NCBI GenBank assembly: GCA_000431835.1
Contig: HF987932.1
Coordinates: 17,955-24,826 of the forward strand
Length of the DNA stretch: 6,872 nt
Direction of reading: 5' to 3'
Source of the DNA: Succinatimonas sp. CAG:777
Lineage (GTDB): Bacteria > Pseudomonadota > Gammaproteobacteria > Enterobacterales > Succinivibrionaceae
A model generated the notes under the pieces. The model had not been told where the DNA came from and ran no database searches. It worked only from the letters and a program-made list of their open reading frames with translations. The position numbers and the translations under genes are program-made. Position 1 is the stretch's first letter. Every line of letters begins with the position of its first letter. This document shows positions 5,227-6,872 of this stretch, piece after piece.

Positions 5227-6684
5227 TTATTGATAGATTTGAGAGTCAGTAATGTCAGGAACATCACCTTCAGCTGCAATTGTATTATCTTTATCGTAGA
5301 AAGTTGTATAGGCCCCCTGGAACTGTAACTCAATATCATCAGTAGCACCATTTCTGTTCTTACTGATAATAAGTGTAGCCTTACCGTCGCCATTCTCACC
5401 GGACTTATATACGTCCTCACGGTGAATGAACATAATCATATCAGCATCCTGCTCCAAAGAGCCTGATTCACGCAGGTCTGAGTTCATAGGACGGTGATCT
5501 TTACGACCTTCAACTTCACGGTTTAACTGAGCTAGAGCCAAAATAGGTACATCAAGCTCTTTTGATAACTGTTTTAATGAACGTGAGATTTCACCAACTT
5601 CCTGACTTCTGTTATCTAGCTTGGTCTGAGATTTCATCAGCTGAATATAGTCGACCATGATACAAGACAGTCCACCGTTTTCTGAGGCTATCTTACGCGC
5701 TCTTGAACGAAGTTCTAGAGGAGTTAAGGCAATATCAGAGGTATCATCAATGTAGAGTTTTACTCTATCATTACCTTTGTCATCTTTTTCAGTCAAAAGA
5801 TTTACATATCTAATGATGCGATGCCACTGCTCTGGAGTTACCTTGCCTGATGCTAAATCTTTGCCAGAAACTCTACCAAAGCTTGAGAGCATACGCATGG
5901 CAATTTCTTTTGCAGGCATTTCTAATGAGAATACTAACGCAGGACGATGCTCATCAACATTCATGGCAATGTTAGTTACAACGTTCATCGCAAAAGAGGT
6001 TTTACCGACACCAGGACGAGCAGCGATAATATTTAAGGTACCGCCACGTAACCCTGAGGTTAAATTATCAAGATCTCTAAAGCCGGTTGCCACACCATGC
6101 ATCTTTTTATTAGAGTCCATGTCAGCTTTAATTTGTTTTACCAACTCTAAAGCTACAGCAGTCATCTGCTTAGGACCAGAATCAGCTGAACGGCGAGATT
6201 CAGATAACTCATAGATAAGCCCCTGAGCCTCGTCATAAACTTCTTCAACTGATTTACCTTCTGGTGCATAACTAATCTTTTCAATATGTTCACATACTGA
6301 AATTAGCTTGCGACGTCTTGAGGTATCAATGATGATTTGGCCGTATTCAACGATTGCAGAAGATGGACCTGTAAGTTCGGTTAAAGAACCTACATAGGCA
6401 ATACCGCCTGCTTTATCTAAAAGACCCTTGTTCTCTAAATCAGCACAAAGTACTGTGGTATTAAAATCATCAGTAGTAGCAGCTCTACCTAAAATGGTTC
6501 TGTAAATGATACGGTTCTTTTCAGAGAAGAAATCGTTCTCATCTAAAGTACCTATGTTCTCACGTACTTTTTCGATAAGTTTGCCATCTAGGATCAATGC
6601 TCCTAGGAAGTTAGCTTCTGCTTCAAGATTTTTTGGCATCTCTGTATATTTTGCCAAAACATCATTGCTATTATCTTTTGCCAT
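5227..6684 (-). CDS. dnaB: Replicative DNA helicase DnaB
   Basis: DnaB is the hexameric ring helicase that unwinds DNA at the replication fork 5' to 3' on the lagging strand and recruits primase. The product has 485 residues, the usual family length. The N-terminal primase-interaction domain (about 16-120, PKNLEAEANFLGALI...) is joined by a linker (about 160-190) to the RecA-like ATPase domain. That domain has Walker A ARPGVGKTS (222-230; Lys228), the catalytic Glu255 in SLEM, Walker B IMVDYIQL (342-349; Asp345), the sensor Gln386 in LAQLNR, DNA-binding loop region DLRESGSLEQDAD (403-415), and SKNRNG (441-446) with the Lys442 and Arg444 finger residues. No intein interrupts it. The ATG at 6684-6682 is preceded by GGCGG, a non-standard ribosome binding sequence with 6-base spacing. 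It is the first gene of a dnaB-alr unit and lies downstream of a tRNA gene on the same strand. Confidence 0.98.
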   Translation of the reverse strand: MAKDNSNDVLAKYTEMPKNLEAEANFLGALILDGKLIEKVRENIGTLDENDFFSEKNRIIYRTILGRAATTDDFNTTVLCADLENKGLLDKAGGIAYVGSLTELTGPSSAIVEYGQIIIDTSRRRKLISVCEHIEKISYAPEGKSVEEVYDEAQGLIYELSESRRSADSGPKQMTAVALELVKQIKADMDSNKKMHGVATGFRDLDNLTSGLRGGTLNIIAARPGVGKTSFAMNVVTNIAMNVDEHRPALVFSLEMPAKEIAMRMLSSFGRVSGKDLASGKVTPEQWHRIIRYVNLLTEKDDKGNDRVKLYIDDTSDIALTPLELRSRARKIASENGGLSCIMVDYIQLMKSQTKLDNRSQEVGEISRSLKQLSKELDVPILALAQLNREVEGRKDHRPMNSDLRESGSLEQDADMIMFIHREDVYKSGENGDGKATLIISKNRNGATDDIELQFQGAYTTFYDKDNTIAAEGDVPDITDSQIYQ

Positions 6685-6853
6685 GTCAAACCGCCGTTAA
6701 AAAATCAGAGATCTATTTTAAGCCATTAATGGTCTTTTTGAGATACCAGAAGAAAAATATAATCGACAATAAACAAAACACCTTAGTAAATCAATTTGAC
6801 GACAAGTTACTCTGTCAGAAAAACTGCAGGCGCGTGTACTTGAAAAAAATGAA
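6685..6853. other. Intergenic region between tRNA and dnaB
   Basis: AT-rich, 169 bases. On the minus strand a run of seven T follows the tRNA CCA end within a few bases (6843-6849), which may help release the tRNA transcript. A dnaB promoter is expected here; TTGATT with TATTGT 17 bases downstream and a TATATT were seen, but neither gives a convincing pair of boxes. A 10-bp palindrome CCATTAATGG sits at 6723-6732. I see no small gene. Confidence 0.5.
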
Positions 6854-6872
6854 TGGCGCACCCGAAGGGATT
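6854..6872 (-). tRNA. 3' end of a tRNA gene, probably tRNA-Arg, cut by window edge
   Basis: The minus strand ends AATCCCTTCGGGTGCGCCA. It parses exactly as the last three T-loop bases (6872-6870, AAT), the 3' side of the T stem (CCCTT, 6869-6865), the 3' side of the acceptor stem (CGGGTGC, 6864-6858), discriminator G73 (6857) and an encoded CCA (6856-6854). The implied 5' acceptor strand GCACCCG together with G73 resembles the E. coli tRNA-Arg species that end in GCGCGCCA. The anticodon lies outside the window, so the amino acid is an inference. Confidence 0.8.

Noticed and set aside
5092..5420. Small open frames on both strands around the dnaB-alr junction
   Set aside because: All overlap dnaB or alr in other frames and lack ribosome binding sites or recognisable sequence.
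5777..6214. 145-codon open frame on the plus strand
   Set aside because: Antisense to the ATPase domain of dnaB; it has no domain and is explained by the codon composition of dnaB.
6506..6700. 64-codon plus-strand frame near the dnaB start
   Set aside because: Antisense to the N-terminal domain of dnaB, with no supporting features.
6721..6742. Possible hairpin TGGTC...GATACCA and palindrome CCATTAATGG before dnaB
   Set aside because: The pairing needs bulges or is very short and AT-rich, and nothing places it at a promoter or gene end.

Overview
The window is a piece of ordinary chromosome from a moderately AT-rich gammaproteobacterium. Each protein closely resembles its Escherichia coli counterpart, with the same length class, the same motifs and largely the same residue numbering. 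The two gene pairs prfB-lysS and dnaB-alr are also adjacent in E. coli. By contrast, the joining of lysS to dapA, and the nadC gene lying between the two pairs, differ from the E. coli arrangement. An AT-rich relative such as the Succinivibrionaceae/Aeromonadales is a guess; the sequence does not prove the lineage.

Layout from left to right. The first 169 bases are the start of dapA (minus strand), cut off by the window edge. A 119-base gap holds the lysS terminator, a second perfect inverted repeat and a possible dapA promoter. Next comes a minus-strand operon, prfB followed by lysS. prfB is larger than its longest uninterrupted frame suggests: it begins at a GTG at 2932 and contains the classical +1 programmed frameshift at an in-frame TGA (2855-2857), giving a 365-residue release factor 2. 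A 267-base divergent region (2933-3199) carries promoters for prfB (left) and nadC (right), and a palindrome at the predicted nadC transcription start. nadC ends at a textbook terminator and converges on a second minus-strand operon, dnaB followed by alr. The last 19 bases are the 3' end of a tRNA, probably tRNA-Arg, on the same strand as dnaB.

Functional themes: translation (RF2, lysyl-tRNA synthetase, tRNA), lysine and peptidoglycan precursors (DapA makes the precursor of lysine and diaminopimelate; Alr makes D-alanine), NAD synthesis (NadC) and replication (DnaB). No mobile element, CRISPR array, phage gene, toxin-antitoxin pair or novel multigene system is visible. The points most worth a second look are the alanine racemase with Gln in place of the carbamylated lysine, the palindrome at the nadC start site, the hairpin across the prfB stop codon, the palindrome inside the candidate dapA promoter, and the frameshifted prfB itself.
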